Assembly: GCA_025350325.1 (NCBI GenBank)
Contig: JANXYB010000098.1
Span: 1 to 35,732 of the forward strand
Length of the DNA: 35,732 bases
Reading direction: 5' to 3'
From: Acidobacteriaceae bacterium
GTDB taxonomy: Bacteria > Acidobacteriota > Terriglobia > Terriglobales > Acidobacteriaceae
The position numbers and the translations under genes are program-made. Every line of letters begins with the position of its first letter. The stretch's first letter is position 1. Shown here in pieces: positions 27,674 through 35,732 of the stretch. The notes under the pieces are model-generated. The model saw nothing but the letters and a program-made list of their open reading frames with translations, made no database searches and was not told where the DNA came from.

Positions 27674-27706
27674 AAGCTGCGGCAATGCGGCAAATGGGAA
27701 GATTGC

Positions 27707-29131
27707 ATGAGCCTGGTGGTAATGAAGTTCGGTGGCACCTCTGTCGAAGATCCCACGGCCATCGGTCGTACCGCGGCGATTGTCGAGAGCCGTGTATCCG
27801 CCGGCAAGCAAACCGTGGTCGTCGTTTCTGCCATGTCCAAAGTTACAGACCAATTACTACGTGCTGCTTCGTCTGCCGCGATCGGCGACCGCACCGGTGC
27901 ACTCGCTATCAGTTCGCGGCTGCGTTCGCGCCATCGCGATACCGCAGTCGCGCTGGTCAAAAATGCGCCTGACGCAGCAGAACTGGGCAACCTGATCGAT
28001 CAAAAATTCGATTCGCTCGATGAAATCCTGCGCGGACTCGCAGCGATTCTCGAGTTGACTCCGCGCATCTCCGATCTTGTCGTGAGCTACGGCGAACGCA
28101 TCTCCAGCCGCATCATCGCAGCTGCCTTCATTGAGCGCGGCATCAACGCGGTTCATCTCGATGCCCGCGACATCATCATTACCGACTCGCAGTTTCAGCG
28201 CGCCATTCCACAAGACGCTTTGATCGAGAAACGCGTGGCCGAACATCTGCGGCCGCTGCTCAACCATGGCAAAGTGCCGGTAATCGGTGGATTTATCGCT
28301 TCAAACGAAGCGGGCATCACCACCACCTTGGGCCGCGGCGGCTCTGACTTTACCGGTGCCCTGATCGGTGGAGCTCTGGGCGCTGATGCCATCGAGATTT
28401 GGACCGACGTTGACGGCATCATGACGTCCGATCCGCGCGTTTGCCCCGATGCATTGCGCGTCAAGGTGATCAGTTTTGAAGAAGCCGCTGAATTGGCTTA
28501 CTTCGGCGCCAAGGTACTGCACCCCGCCACCATCTTGCCGGCAGTCAAAAAGAACATTCCAGTGCACGTGCTCAACAGCCGCAATCCCGGTAACGAAGGC
28601 ACGCGCATCATCTCCATCGCGCCGCACTGCAGCAGTCCATTCAAATCAATTGCAGTCAAAAAGAAGCTGAGCATCATCGACGTGGTAGCGAGCCGCATGC
28701 TGATGACGCACGGCTATCTGAGTGAGATTTTTTCAATCTTCGATAAGCACCAATGCCCCGTCGACATGGTCTCGACCAGTGAAGTGTCAGTCTCCCTGAC
28801 CGTCGATTCAAATGAAAAGCTGCCTGCCATCGCCGCCGACCTCAGCAAATTGGCCGACGTGAAATACGAGGGCAAGAAGGCGCTGGTCTGCCTTGTTGGC
28901 GAAGACATTCGCGGTCGAAACGGAATGGCGGCACAGGTATTTACGGCGATTCGCCACATCAACGTGCGCATGATCTCGCAGGGTGCGAGCGAAATCAACA
29001 TGAGTTTCATGATCGATGAGGACGATGCGGATGAAGCAGTGCGCTCGCTGCACGCTGCTTTTTTTACTGATCCCGATCCTGCAATCTTCGATGTAGAAGC
29101 GCAAAAGCTGGCCACGGAGCCTGCGAGGTAG
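27707..29131 (+). CDS. lysC: Aspartate kinase (monofunctional, LysC/ThrA-like)
   Basis: Phosphorylates aspartate, the committed step. The 474-residue product has VMKFGGTSVED (5-15), the VSYGERISSRIIAAAF substrate region, GRGGSDFTGALIGGAL, and WTDVDGIMTSDPRVCP. The C-terminal third (about 320-465) contains two ACT-type regulatory modules (IDVVASRMLMTHGYL, LVGEDIRGRNGMAAQVF), so end-product feedback is expected. It is of the monofunctional type, with no fused homoserine dehydrogenase. ATG 27707 is used. It is separated by two bases from dapB, suggesting coupling. Confidence 0.96.
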   Translation: MSLVVMKFGGTSVEDPTAIGRTAAIVESRVSAGKQTVVVVSAMSKVTDQLLRAASSAAIGDRTGALAISSRLRSRHRDTAVALVKNAPDAAELGNLIDQKFDSLDEILRGLAAILELTPRISDLVVSYGERISSRIIAAAFIERGINAVHLDARDIIITDSQFQRAIPQDALIEKRVAEHLRPLLNHGKVPVIGGFIASNEAGITTTLGRGGSDFTGALIGGALGADAIEIWTDVDGIMTSDPRVCPDALRVKVISFEEAAELAYFGAKVLHPATILPAVKKNIPVHVLNSRNPGNEGTRIISIAPHCSSPFKSIAVKKKLSIIDVVASRMLMTHGYLSEIFSIFDKHQCPVDMVSTSEVSVSLTVDSNEKLPAIAADLSKLADVKYEGKKALVCLVGEDIRGRNGMAAQVFTAIRHINVRMISQGASEINMSFMIDEDDADEAVRSLHAAFFTDPDPAIFDVEAQKLATEPAR

Positions 29132-29133
29132 AA

Positions 29134-29808
29134 ATGCTTTTTTTAGTGCTCGGCAAGGGAAAAACAGGTAGCTTGGTGGCGGAAGTTGCGCGCGAACGAG
29201 GACACAGCGTGCGTGCTCTCGACATAAACGAAAACTCCAGCGCGTCTGCACTGACCGCACCGATGCTGGCCGGCGTCGACGTAGTCATCGACTTCACCAA
29301 TGCGGCGAGCGCCGTTGAAAACATGCGCGCCGTGCTGGCGCTGGGCTACCGCATCGTTGTCGGCACCACCGGATGGTATGCGCAGTTGGACGAGATGAAA
29401 GCCAAGGCCGCTCGGCGTGGCGCACTGCTGTATGGAACTAATTTCTCCATCGGCGTGCAAAAGCTTTTTCGCCTTACCGCGGAGATGGCAACGATCGAGG
29501 GCTACAAATTTTCGATCAGCGAGACACATCACACTTCTAAACTTGATGCACCCTCCGGCACCGCCATCACTTTGCAACAGATCATCGAGGCCGCGCATCC
29601 TGGTAACAAAGTCGAGGTGACATCCCATCGCATCGGCGACGCTGCGGGTGAGCATGTAGTCACCGCAACCGGGCCCGACGATTCAATTGAATTGAGGCAC
29701 GATGCGCACAGCCGGCGCGGCTTCGCTCTTGGCGCTGTGCGCGGCGCCGAATGGCTGGCCGGCAAATCCGGTGCCTTTGATTTTCGCGAAGTCTTCGATC
29801 AGTTGTAG
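29134..29808 (+). CDS. dapB: 4-hydroxy-tetrahydrodipicolinate reductase, short form
   Basis: Reduces hydroxytetrahydrodipicolinate to tetrahydrodipicolinate with NAD(P)H. The 224-residue product is about 40 shorter than E. coli DapB (273). Visible parts: nucleotide-binding start VLGKGKTGSLVAEVA, VIDFTNAAS, VVGTTGW (75-81), the catalytic His132/His133 and Lys136 in ETHHTSKLDAPSGTA, and RHDAHSRRGFALGAVRGAEWL. The shortening is chiefly in the early Rossmann segment, as in compact DapB forms of other bacteria. Start ATG 29134. Confidence 0.93.
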   Translation: MLFLVLGKGKTGSLVAEVARERGHSVRALDINENSSASALTAPMLAGVDVVIDFTNAASAVENMRAVLALGYRIVVGTTGWYAQLDEMKAKAARRGALLYGTNFSIGVQKLFRLTAEMATIEGYKFSISETHHTSKLDAPSGTAITLQQIIEAAHPGNKVEVTSHRIGDAAGEHVVTATGPDDSIELRHDAHSRRGFALGAVRGAEWLAGKSGAFDFREVFDQL

Positions 29809-29879
29809 GCCTCGCCTCAATGCAGAGAGCCAATTCGCCTCGCTCCGACGCTGCATCATTCGGTATACACTCACCTGTG

Positions 29880-30806
29880 ATGGAAACAAAGGGTTGCGGG
29901 ACGGCAATTGTCACGCCTTTCAAGGCGGACGGATCGATGGACGAAGCAGCGCTGCGCGCGCTTGTTGACTGGCAGATCGCGTCGGGCATCGACTTCCTGG
30001 TAGCCTGCGGCTCGACTGGCGAGGCTGCAACCCTCGACGAAGATGAATGGCTCGATGCGGTCCGCATCGTCGTCAGCGCGGCGGCGGGGCGCGTTCCTGT
30101 ATGGGCTGGCTGCACTCATAATTGCACGCGCACGCTGCTCCGCCAGGCTGCTCTCCTGCGCCAGGTCGCCGGTGTCGATGCCATCCTTTCCGCCAATCCC
30201 TACTACAACAAGCCGACCCAGGAAGGCCAGTTTCAACATTTCCTGGCACTCGCTAAAGCGGTCGATCCGATCCCCGTGGTGCTTTACAACGTGCCGGGCC
30301 GCACCGGCGTAAACCTTGAACCGCAAACCACGTTGCGGTTGGCGGAGGCCACCCCAAACATCGCGGCCATTAAAGAGGCATCCGGCAAGCTGCCGCAAAT
30401 CAAAGAACTGGTGCACTTGCTGCCCCGTGCCTTCAAGATTTTTTGTGGCGACGACGGCCTGGCGCTCGACGCCATTGAACTAGGCGCGCACGGTCTGATC
30501 AGTGTGGCATCAAACGAAGCGCCTGCAGAAGTGGCGCACATGATTCGCGCCGCGCTTAAGGGCGATAGGGCGCAGGCGCGCGCGATTGAGCGCAAATATG
30601 CGCCGCTGTTCGAAGGGAATTTCTGGGAATCAAATCCCGGCCCGGTGAAGACGATCCTCAGCCTCATGGGTCGCACATCGGATGTGGTACGCCTGCCGCT
30701 GGTTCGTCCCATGGCTGGCACCCGAGAACGGCTCGAGCGCCTTGCGGGCGAATTGGGTCTGCTCAAGCTGGCCTCCGTGGCCAATGTCGAAGCACGCCCC
30801 TTCTGA
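29880..30806 (+). CDS. dapA: 4-hydroxy-tetrahydrodipicolinate synthase
   Basis: Condenses pyruvate and aspartate semialdehyde. I start at ATG 29880 (METKGCGTAIVTPF) because the family begins there; an in-frame ATG at 29820 would add 20 codons. The 308-residue product is a TIM barrel with GSTGEA (44-49), NPYYNKPTQEG (106-116), catalytic Tyr136 in LYNVPGRT with Arg141, and the Schiff-base Lys165 in AAIKEASG. Neither start has a good ribosome site. After the stop, 189 bp without a gene hold an AT-rich inverted repeat (TTTTTCT/AGAAAAA at 30879-30885 and 30897-30903). Confidence 0.95.
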   Translation: METKGCGTAIVTPFKADGSMDEAALRALVDWQIASGIDFLVACGSTGEAATLDEDEWLDAVRIVVSAAAGRVPVWAGCTHNCTRTLLRQAALLRQVAGVDAILSANPYYNKPTQEGQFQHFLALAKAVDPIPVVLYNVPGRTGVNLEPQTTLRLAEATPNIAAIKEASGKLPQIKELVHLLPRAFKIFCGDDGLALDAIELGAHGLISVASNEAPAEVAHMIRAALKGDRAQARAIERKYAPLFEGNFWESNPGPVKTILSLMGRTSDVVRLPLVRPMAGTRERLERLAGELGLLKLASVANVEARPF

Positions 30807-30995
30807 ATCCGGCCGCCAATCGAAGCAGACCAACGCCTTCTGAATGATTACGTCATAGTGGATTTGGACTTTCGAATATTTTTCTTCTTCTATTTTAGAA
30901 AAAATCGCGGCACTGTCGAAATCGGCGAGCTTCGTGCGTCATGGGAGTAACGGCGCTCCTATGAGCCCGCATACAATCCAAGACGGAGGATTTCG

Positions 30996-31343
30996 ATGCA
31001 ATACATGTTGTCACTCTATGTGGACGAGGCAAGCTGGCCGAAGATGACCGAGGCTCAGCGCGAACAGGGATACGCCGCCTAAATGGCCTACACCGAGGCG
31101 CTCAAGCAGGCCGGCGCGTTGAAAGGCTCGAATCGACTCCAGCCGACAGCAACGGCCACAACCGTGCGCACAGTTGATGGCAAACAGCAAGTGCTCGACG
31201 GCCCCTATGCCGACACCAAGGAACAACTCGGAGGCTACTACCTGATCGAAGTTGCCGATCTCGATGCAGCTCTGTCGTGGGCCGCTCGCTGCCCTGGTTC
31301 GCAGCATGGCACCGTTGAAGTGCGACCCATCTGGGCGATGTAA
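30996..31343 (+). pseudogene. DGPF/YCII-domain protein split by an in-frame stop
   Basis: An ATG at 30996 with a strong GGAGGA site opens MQYMLSLYVDEASWPKMTEA and continues to a TAA at 31080-31082. The next codon is ATG (31083) in the same frame, and the rest is the conserved part of a DGPF protein (MAYTEALKQAGALKG, then LDGPYADTKEQLGGYYLIEV with the DGPF-like DGPY), ending at 31343. The parts align to one 115-codon gene in which one codon has become TAA. It stands four bases before an ECF42 sigma-factor gene, the usual partner. It may be a pseudogene, an error, readthrough, or two translated pieces. Confidence 0.7.
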
Positions 31344-31347
31344 TCGT

Positions 31348-32592
31348 ATGACGAAACAGGAAGGCGATTGGCTTGCACACAGCACGGCCGATGCAGTTGC
31401 GCGCCGCAGCTATGGCAAGCTGGTCGCCTTTGTTGCGGCGCGAACGCGCGATGTTGCGGCGGCCGAGGATGCACTGTCAGAGGCATTCGCCGCAGCGCTC
31501 GACGACTGGCCGCGCAATGGCTGCCCCAAAAACCCTGAGGCCTGGTTAGTCACGGTGGCGCGACGCAAGTTTCTCGATACTGTGCGCGCAAATCGTCGTG
31601 AAATTACGACCGATAACCTCGAAGATACGGCCGACGCAATCGAATCTATCTCAGAAAGCGAGGAGATACCCGATCGGCGACTCGGTCTGATGTTTGCCTG
31701 CGCGCATCCGGCGATCGAATCGGGCATTCGCGCTCCGTTGATGCTGCAAGCAGTTTTGGATTTCGATGCGGCGACAATCGCTTCTGCGTTTTTGATTTCT
31801 CCCGCGACCATGGGCCAGCGACTGGTGCGCGCAAAAACCAAAATCAGGCAAGCTGGAATCCCGTTGCGCATCCCCGATCGCACCGAGCTTCGGGGGCGTC
31901 TCGATACTGTGCTTGACGCGATCTATGCTGCGTTTGCAGAGGGCTGGTCAGACGCCGTCGGATCTGACCTAGCCCGCCGCGATTTAGCCGAAGAAGCAAT
32001 TTACCTCTGCCGCCTTGTGGCCCAGTTGCTGCCTAACGAGCCTGAAGGATTGGGCTTGCTGTCGCTGATGCTTCATGCCGAGGCACGCCGGTCCGCACGC
32101 CGCAACGCGCAAGGCAAATACGTGCCGCTGGCCGAGCAAGATCCAGCGCTCTGGAACACGCAAATGATTGCCGAGGCTGAATCGTTGCTCTACCGTGCCA
32201 GTGCGATTGGCTCTGTAGGACGATTCCAATTAGAGGCGGCAATCCAATCTGCCCACGTCGCTCGGCGACGCACGGGACAGGCCAACTGGACGGCTATCGT
32301 AGCACTCTACGACGCGCTGTTGTTGCTCAGCGGCTCGCCCGTAGCAGAAGTGAATCGCGCGCTGGCGATTGCAGAGTCACAAGGCGCGCGTGCAGCTATT
32401 ACAGCCTTGGATGCCGCAGCGGCCGATGCGCGCCTCGCGGAATATCAGCCGTACTGGGCAGCTCGCGCAGACGTGCTTGCCCGTTTAGGGGCGCACGACG
32501 AAGCTCGTCACGCATACGACATCGCCATTGGCCTTGAGAAAGACGTATCGGTGCGAAGCTTTCTCGATCAGCGCCGCGGTTTGCTGACGTGA
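31348..32592 (+). CDS. ECF42-type RNA polymerase sigma factor with C-terminal domain
   Basis: The 414-residue product starts at ATG 31348 (MTKQEGDWLA), four bases after the DGPF gene stop. Sigma region 2 spans about 12-80 (SYGKLVAFVAARTRDVAAAEDALSEAF, AWLVTVARRKFLDTVRANR) and region 4 about 115-175 (LDFDAATIASAFLISPATMGQRLVRAKTKIR). The C-terminal 230 residues are the helical DUF6596/TPR-like extension (EGLGLLSLMLHAEARRSAR, ALYDALLLLSGSPVAEVNRA). ECF42 factors lack an anti-sigma factor and are typically encoded beside DGPF proteins, as here. The signal and target genes are unknown. Confidence 0.93.
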   Translation: MTKQEGDWLAHSTADAVARRSYGKLVAFVAARTRDVAAAEDALSEAFAAALDDWPRNGCPKNPEAWLVTVARRKFLDTVRANRREITTDNLEDTADAIESISESEEIPDRRLGLMFACAHPAIESGIRAPLMLQAVLDFDAATIASAFLISPATMGQRLVRAKTKIRQAGIPLRIPDRTELRGRLDTVLDAIYAAFAEGWSDAVGSDLARRDLAEEAIYLCRLVAQLLPNEPEGLGLLSLMLHAEARRSARRNAQGKYVPLAEQDPALWNTQMIAEAESLLYRASAIGSVGRFQLEAAIQSAHVARRRTGQANWTAIVALYDALLLLSGSPVAEVNRALAIAESQGARAAITALDAAAADARLAEYQPYWAARADVLARLGAHDEARHAYDIAIGLEKDVSVRSFLDQRRGLLT

Positions 32593-32645
32593 TAGTCGAT
32601 ACCGCATCACGTGCGCGTCTCATCGGCTATAGATCGCAACGCAAA

Positions 32646-33551
32646 TCAGAAGCCATGTTTTAAACCTTGTCCCGAGAACAGCGCATTTTTCAACAGCGCC
32701 TTCTTATCGGGGGAACCGGAGCCCGGGTCCTTGTCGTCAGGCTTACCGCTGTCTTTGCCCCACGTCCAGTACATGCCCAGGTAAGCATAGTTCTCTGTCT
32801 GGCCTGCGATGGAGTGTCCATATGCAAACAGTAATTGCATGCCGTCGCCTTTGAGGTGATAGTAGCCGCCAGCGTCGATCATGGTAGAGGATTGAGTTTG
32901 TGGTGCGGCGAATCCTTCTCTGCCATGCGAAAAAACTTCCGCGGCGATCTCCAACTTCTCGTTGAACTCGCGCTTCAGCAGAAATCCGCCATAGGGGTAA
33001 TTGCGGTAATCCGTTTGCGGCACGACCACTTCGCCGGCGCCGCCATCCGCGGTCCAGCGGCCAAAGTTTTTCTGCGCCCATAGCGGTACTTTGTACCAGA
33101 CCTTGCCCACGCCGAGGCCCTTATCGTAGTTGCCGGTGGGAACCTCGAACATCGTAAACGGGCCGATCTGCGGAATGTGTTTCGTCTCTTTGATGACTGC
33201 AAGTTTGACGCCCACTTCCATGTCGGTGAGCCCGTAAGCGCTCGGGCCCCGTCCCGCAGGCAGATACACAGGATTGTTCGATGGATGGATGCCACCGAAG
33301 GGAAGGATCGCGTGTAACTGCAAGCGTGGGAGGGCACCCCAGTTGAATTCGAAGGCTGGCCCGGAGAAGTCCATCTCCGCAGGCGTCCCCGTCGCGCCGC
33401 CAAAGATGTAGAACTCGTAATGCTGAAAGTCCACCGGTACCGGATCGTCGATCTGGAAGGGTGGGCCCTGCGCCTCAAGGCTTGACGTGGCGAGCACAGA
33501 AAGCAAAAGGAACACGAGCGGGGATAAATTGGTGCAAAGCTTCACCGACAC
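32646..33551 (-). CDS. Outer-membrane beta-barrel-like protein (MetA-pathway transporter type)
   Basis: The 301-residue product has a signal peptide (MSVKLCTNLSPLVFLLLSVLATSSLEAQ) and alternating amphipathic strands such as QHYEFYIFGGATGTPAEMDF, FNWGALPRLQLHAILPF, and NYAYLGMYWTW, with aromatic ends, consistent with a small barrel in the outer membrane. The C-terminus is a Lys/Asp/Gly-rich segment. I compare it with the MetA/phenol-degradation transporter-like family with moderate confidence. It converges with the sigma factor gene over 53 bp. Confidence 0.65.
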   Translation of the reverse strand: MSVKLCTNLSPLVFLLLSVLATSSLEAQGPPFQIDDPVPVDFQHYEFYIFGGATGTPAEMDFSGPAFEFNWGALPRLQLHAILPFGGIHPSNNPVYLPAGRGPSAYGLTDMEVGVKLAVIKETKHIPQIGPFTMFEVPTGNYDKGLGVGKVWYKVPLWAQKNFGRWTADGGAGEVVVPQTDYRNYPYGGFLLKREFNEKLEIAAEVFSHGREGFAAPQTQSSTMIDAGGYYHLKGDGMQLLFAYGHSIAGQTENYAYLGMYWTWGKDSGKPDDKDPGSGSPDKKALLKNALFSGQGLKHGF

Positions 33552-33683
33552 TCCTCGATCACAATTCTTTTGATGGTCTTATCAGTGATCTAAGATGACT
33601 TCTTAACGCCGCTCAGTACCTTCAGGTATTCAGAAGCTTGTTGCAAAAATCTCTTTCATCTACAGTGCGCAGTTTCGGCAAAA

Positions 33684-34166
33684 CTAACTCGCCAGCATCG
33701 CCTTGACCTGCTCGCTGACGAGGCGGCCCTCGGCGCGCAGACCGGCAAATTGCAGCTTGGCCTGAACGGCCTTGATAATGGAGCCCATTTCCTTGGGAGT
33801 GGGCTTTTGCCCAGACTTGCCGGCTTGTTCGGCTATCGCTTCAGCGACCAGCGCGCGCAGACCGTCTTCATCGAGAGCCTTGGGCAGGAACTCCTCGATA
33901 ACCACAATCTCCGAGGCCTCCTTGGCAGCAAGCTCGGGCCTATTCCCCTTGGTGAACTGCTCAATCGAATCGCGGCGCTGTTTGATCATCGTGGCCAGCG
34001 CCTGCTGTTCCTCAGCCGGGATGAGGGCTTCGCGCTTCTCAATCGATTTGTTTTTGAGGGCGTTTTTGATGAGCCGGAGAGTGCCAACGCGCTCCGCATC
34101 GTGCAGTTTCATTGCCGTGATGACCTGTTGGCTGATCAGTGCTTCGAGTGCGCCTGCATCGGACAT
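33684..34166 (-). CDS. GatB/YqeY-domain protein
   Basis: The 160-residue product, starting at ATG 34166 (MSDAGALEALISQQVITAMK), is the YqeY fold: LHDAERVGTLRLIKNALKNKSIEKR, IKQRRDSIEQFTKGNRPELAAKEASEI, EFLPKALDEDGLRALVAEAIAE, and a C-terminal MGSIIKAVQAKL...GRLVSEQVKAML. The same domain is found at the end of the amidotransferase GatB, but this is a free-standing protein of unclear role. An open frame upstream to 34286 has no homology. The ribosome site is weak. The divergent aminotransferase gene shares the 219-bp upstream region. Confidence 0.9.
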   Translation of the reverse strand: MSDAGALEALISQQVITAMKLHDAERVGTLRLIKNALKNKSIEKREALIPAEEQQALATMIKQRRDSIEQFTKGNRPELAAKEASEIVVIEEFLPKALDEDGLRALVAEAIAEQAGKSGQKPTPKEMGSIIKAVQAKLQFAGLRAEGRLVSEQVKAMLAS

Positions 34167-34310
34167 GTTTTCAATTCTAGTTGCCCCGGTAGGGATGCGT
34201 GCTAATTTAGCGCCGGACATGAGGCTCGGTGCGCCGACTGACAGGACCGGAAACAGGCGCGGGTTTGGCACGGCTTCGGCCATCACTCACTCTTTTACAC
34301 CACGACTTTA

Positions 34311-34339
34311 TTCACATTTCTCACAATTGTGTGTATTAT
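34311..34339 (+). promoter_or_regulatory. Strong promoter with a palindromic operator in the spacer
   Basis: TTCACA (34311-34316, five of six) and TATTAT (34334-34339, five of six) with a 17-bp spacer upstream of the class V aminotransferase. The perfect palindrome CACAATTGTG (34322-34331) lies inside the spacer, where a bound repressor would block RNA polymerase. Start would be near 34346, with a leader of about 40 nt. Confidence 0.6.
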
Positions 34340-34385
34340 GTGATTTCCGGCACTGTTTCCTTTAGTCGGTAGGTGAGGAATAGCC

Positions 34386-35561
34386 ATGATTCGCAAAACA
34401 CGTTTGTTTACCCCCGGACCAACCCCACTGCTTCCCGCCGCCCAGTTCGCCATGGCGGCTGCCGACATGCATCATCGCACCCCCGAGTTTCGCGCCTTGT
34501 TCCAGAAAGTGCTGGCGCAATTAAAGGTCTTCGTAGGCACTCAAAATGACGTCCTGCTCCTATCTTCGTCGGGCACAGGCGCGATGGAAGCCTCGGTTTC
34601 CAATCTAACCTCGCCGGGCGATCGCGTGCTGGTGCTGACTGCCGGAAAATTTGGCGAGCGCTGGATCGATCTAGCCAAGGCATTTGGCTGCGATGTGGAC
34701 GTGGTGAAGGTGCCCTATGGGCAGACCTTCGACCTTGCCCAGGTAAAGAAGGCTCTAAAGCCGGAGCATCGCGCGGTTTACTTACAGGCGACTGAAACCT
34801 CTACCGCTGTTCGTCATGACGTTGAGGCCATTGCAAAGCTCCTCAAGGAAAATGCGCCTGAGGCTCTACTGGTTGTCGATGGCATTACCGGCCTGGGCAC
34901 GACCCACTTTGACGTGGATGGCTGGGGCATCGACATCCTGATTGGGGGATCGCAGAAGGCGGTAATGATTCCGCCGGGCCTGGCCTATCTGAGCGTGAGC
35001 GAGAAGGCGTGGGCAGCGATGGAGAAGTCAAAGAATCCGCGCTACTACTTCGACCTGCGCAAGGAACGCAAGAACGCCGTAAAGGGCGAGAGTGCGTACA
35101 CGCCTGCCGTCGCACTAATCGCAGGACTCGGTGCAGCGCTCGACTATATTGCTGGGCAGGCTGGCGGCGATCTTGAAAAGGGCCGCATCGCCCTGGTCGA
35201 TAATGCGCAGGTGAACGCAGCCGCGACGCGCGCGGGCCTGGTAGCACTGGGGTTCACGCTATTCGCTCCGACCGCTCCGGCTGCGGCGGCTACGGCTGTT
35301 GCAGTGCCCGAAGGCATGAATTCAGGTGACGTTGTCAAGGCGCTCAAAACGCGATTCGCGCTGGTCACGGCCAATGGCCAGGGAGAGATGCAGGGCAAGA
35401 TTTTCCGCGTTGCCCACTTAGGATTCTTCGATTATCTCGACACCGTTGCGTTCCTGGGTGCGATGGAGCACATCGCGAAAGACACACTGGGCCTGCCGGT
35501 GAAGTACGGCGAAGCAGTAGCGGCGGCGCAGGAAGTATTCGCGAAGGAAGTAAAGGCGTAG
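34386..35561 (+). CDS. Class V PLP aminotransferase (serine-glyoxylate/alanine-glyoxylate/phosphoserine type)
   Basis: The 391-residue product has TPGPTPLLP (9-17), SSSGTGAMEA (60-69), the pyridine-binding Asp165 in VVDGITGLG, the PLP Lys191 in GGSQKAVMIPPGL, and the C-terminal GEMQGKIFRVAHLGFFD. This pattern fits the alanine-glyoxylate or serine-pyruvate aminotransferase group, which also includes phosphoserine aminotransferases of some acidobacteria (often followed by serA). The exact amino donor cannot be settled here. ATG 34386 follows GAGGAA. It has its own promoter. Confidence 0.88.
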   Translation: MIRKTRLFTPGPTPLLPAAQFAMAAADMHHRTPEFRALFQKVLAQLKVFVGTQNDVLLLSSSGTGAMEASVSNLTSPGDRVLVLTAGKFGERWIDLAKAFGCDVDVVKVPYGQTFDLAQVKKALKPEHRAVYLQATETSTAVRHDVEAIAKLLKENAPEALLVVDGITGLGTTHFDVDGWGIDILIGGSQKAVMIPPGLAYLSVSEKAWAAMEKSKNPRYYFDLRKERKNAVKGESAYTPAVALIAGLGAALDYIAGQAGGDLEKGRIALVDNAQVNAAATRAGLVALGFTLFAPTAPAAAATAVAVPEGMNSGDVVKALKTRFALVTANGQGEMQGKIFRVAHLGFFDYLDTVAFLGAMEHIAKDTLGLPVKYGEAVAAAQEVFAKEVKA

Positions 35562-35569
35562 TGAAGTTA

Positions 35570-35601
35570 GCGGAGTTGGAGAGGCAGATTACTAACTCCG
35601 C
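35570..35601 (+). terminator. Stem-loop after the aminotransferase gene
   Basis: GCGGAGTT (35570-35577) pairs with AACTCCGC (35594-35601) around a 16-nt loop, eight bases after the stop codon. There is no T-run after it, so this is a structural end or weak terminator. Confidence 0.4.
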
Positions 35602-35667
35602 GGACAGGTGCGAAGCGAGGCGGCTTTTCGTGAAGGGCTGACTCGCACTAATGGTTGAAGGGACTTC

Positions 35668-35732
35668 ATGGGCGAACTTAATTTCAGAGAAAAGCTGCTC
35701 ATCGCGCGCAAGCAGCTTGATCTCTATCAATA
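35668..35732 (+). CDS. Start of an unidentified gene, cut by the window edge
   Basis: ATG at 35668 with AAGGG about six bases upstream opens MGELNFREKLLIARKQLDLYQ and stays open to the edge. Only 21 codons are visible, too few to name it. An overlapping ATG at 35651 in another frame is also open; the charged, amphipathic helix of the first is the better candidate. Confidence 0.4.
   Translation, partial: MGELNFREKLLIARKQLDLYQ

Noticed and set aside
26479..27706. Lysine or other riboswitch controlling asd-lysC
   Set aside because: The 106 bp before asd and the 33 bp before lysC are too short and lack the large conserved lysine-riboswitch stems.
34167..34286. N-terminal extension of the YqeY protein
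   Set aside because: The extra 40 residues do not match the family, whose start is at ATG 34166; likely an upstream leader.

Overview
The window is a stretch of ordinary, gene-dense chromosome (about 57-58% GC by eye) that most resembles a member of the Acidobacteriota (Terriglobia/Koribacter-like). The signs are a separated F1-F0 ATP synthase cluster with two b-type subunits, a bacillithiol gene (bshC), an ECF42-type sigma factor next to a DGPF/YCII protein, an hfq-hflX pair, nrdR, a fungal/archaeal-type aspartate-semialdehyde dehydrogenase, and several secreted alpha/beta hydrolases. The lineage is inferred from gene content; no rRNA or tRNA gene is visible to confirm it.

Layout. 1-426 (minus): start of a secreted DUF1593 nucleoside-hydrolase-like protein. 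587-7273 (minus): the atp operon in the order b', b, delta, alpha, gamma, beta, epsilon, with a promoter at 7332-7360, a possible CRP/FNR-type site upstream and a rho-independent terminator at 517-556. A degenerate heptanucleotide repeat lies between atpD and atpC. 7274-7604: a 331-bp gap with three consecutive stem-loops that could be a small RNA on the plus strand. 7605-10305 (minus): secreted esterase and bshC. 10551-13641 (plus): a Nudix hydrolase with a basic tail, a cold-shock protein and DNA polymerase X. 13737-15222: two single-pass membrane proteins whose genes converge and overlap. 15488-16487 (minus): an orphan response-regulator receiver and a VOC protein. 16685-17821 (plus): citrate synthase. 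17875-20254 (minus): hfq, hflX and a Nudix hydrolase. 20505-24261 (plus): a DegT-type aminotransferase, a DUF5995 protein, nrdR, a frameshifted small membrane protein and NAD-type isocitrate dehydrogenase. 24371-26083 (minus): a large secreted esterase. 26173-30806 (plus): a YciI-like protein, then asd, lysC, dapB and dapA, which together take aspartate to dihydrodipicolinate and tetrahydrodipicolinate. 30996-32592 (plus): a DGPF/YCII gene with an in-frame stop, then the ECF42 sigma factor. 32646-34166 (minus): an outer-membrane-like protein and a YqeY protein. 34386-35561 (plus): a class V aminotransferase with a strong promoter. 35668 to the end: the start of one more gene.

Working together: the genes are mostly core metabolism (ATP synthesis, TCA cycle, lysine/diaminopimelate, low-molecular-weight thiol), RNA and nucleotide control (Hfq, HflX, NrdR, two Nudix enzymes) and a few envelope or secreted proteins. 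I found no CRISPR array, prophage, insertion sequence, toxin-antitoxin pair or recognisable defence cluster. I do not see a clearly new multi-gene system. The points most worth a second look are small: the heptad repeat inside the atp operon, the possible sRNA beside it, the structured hfq leader, and two genes broken by a single base.
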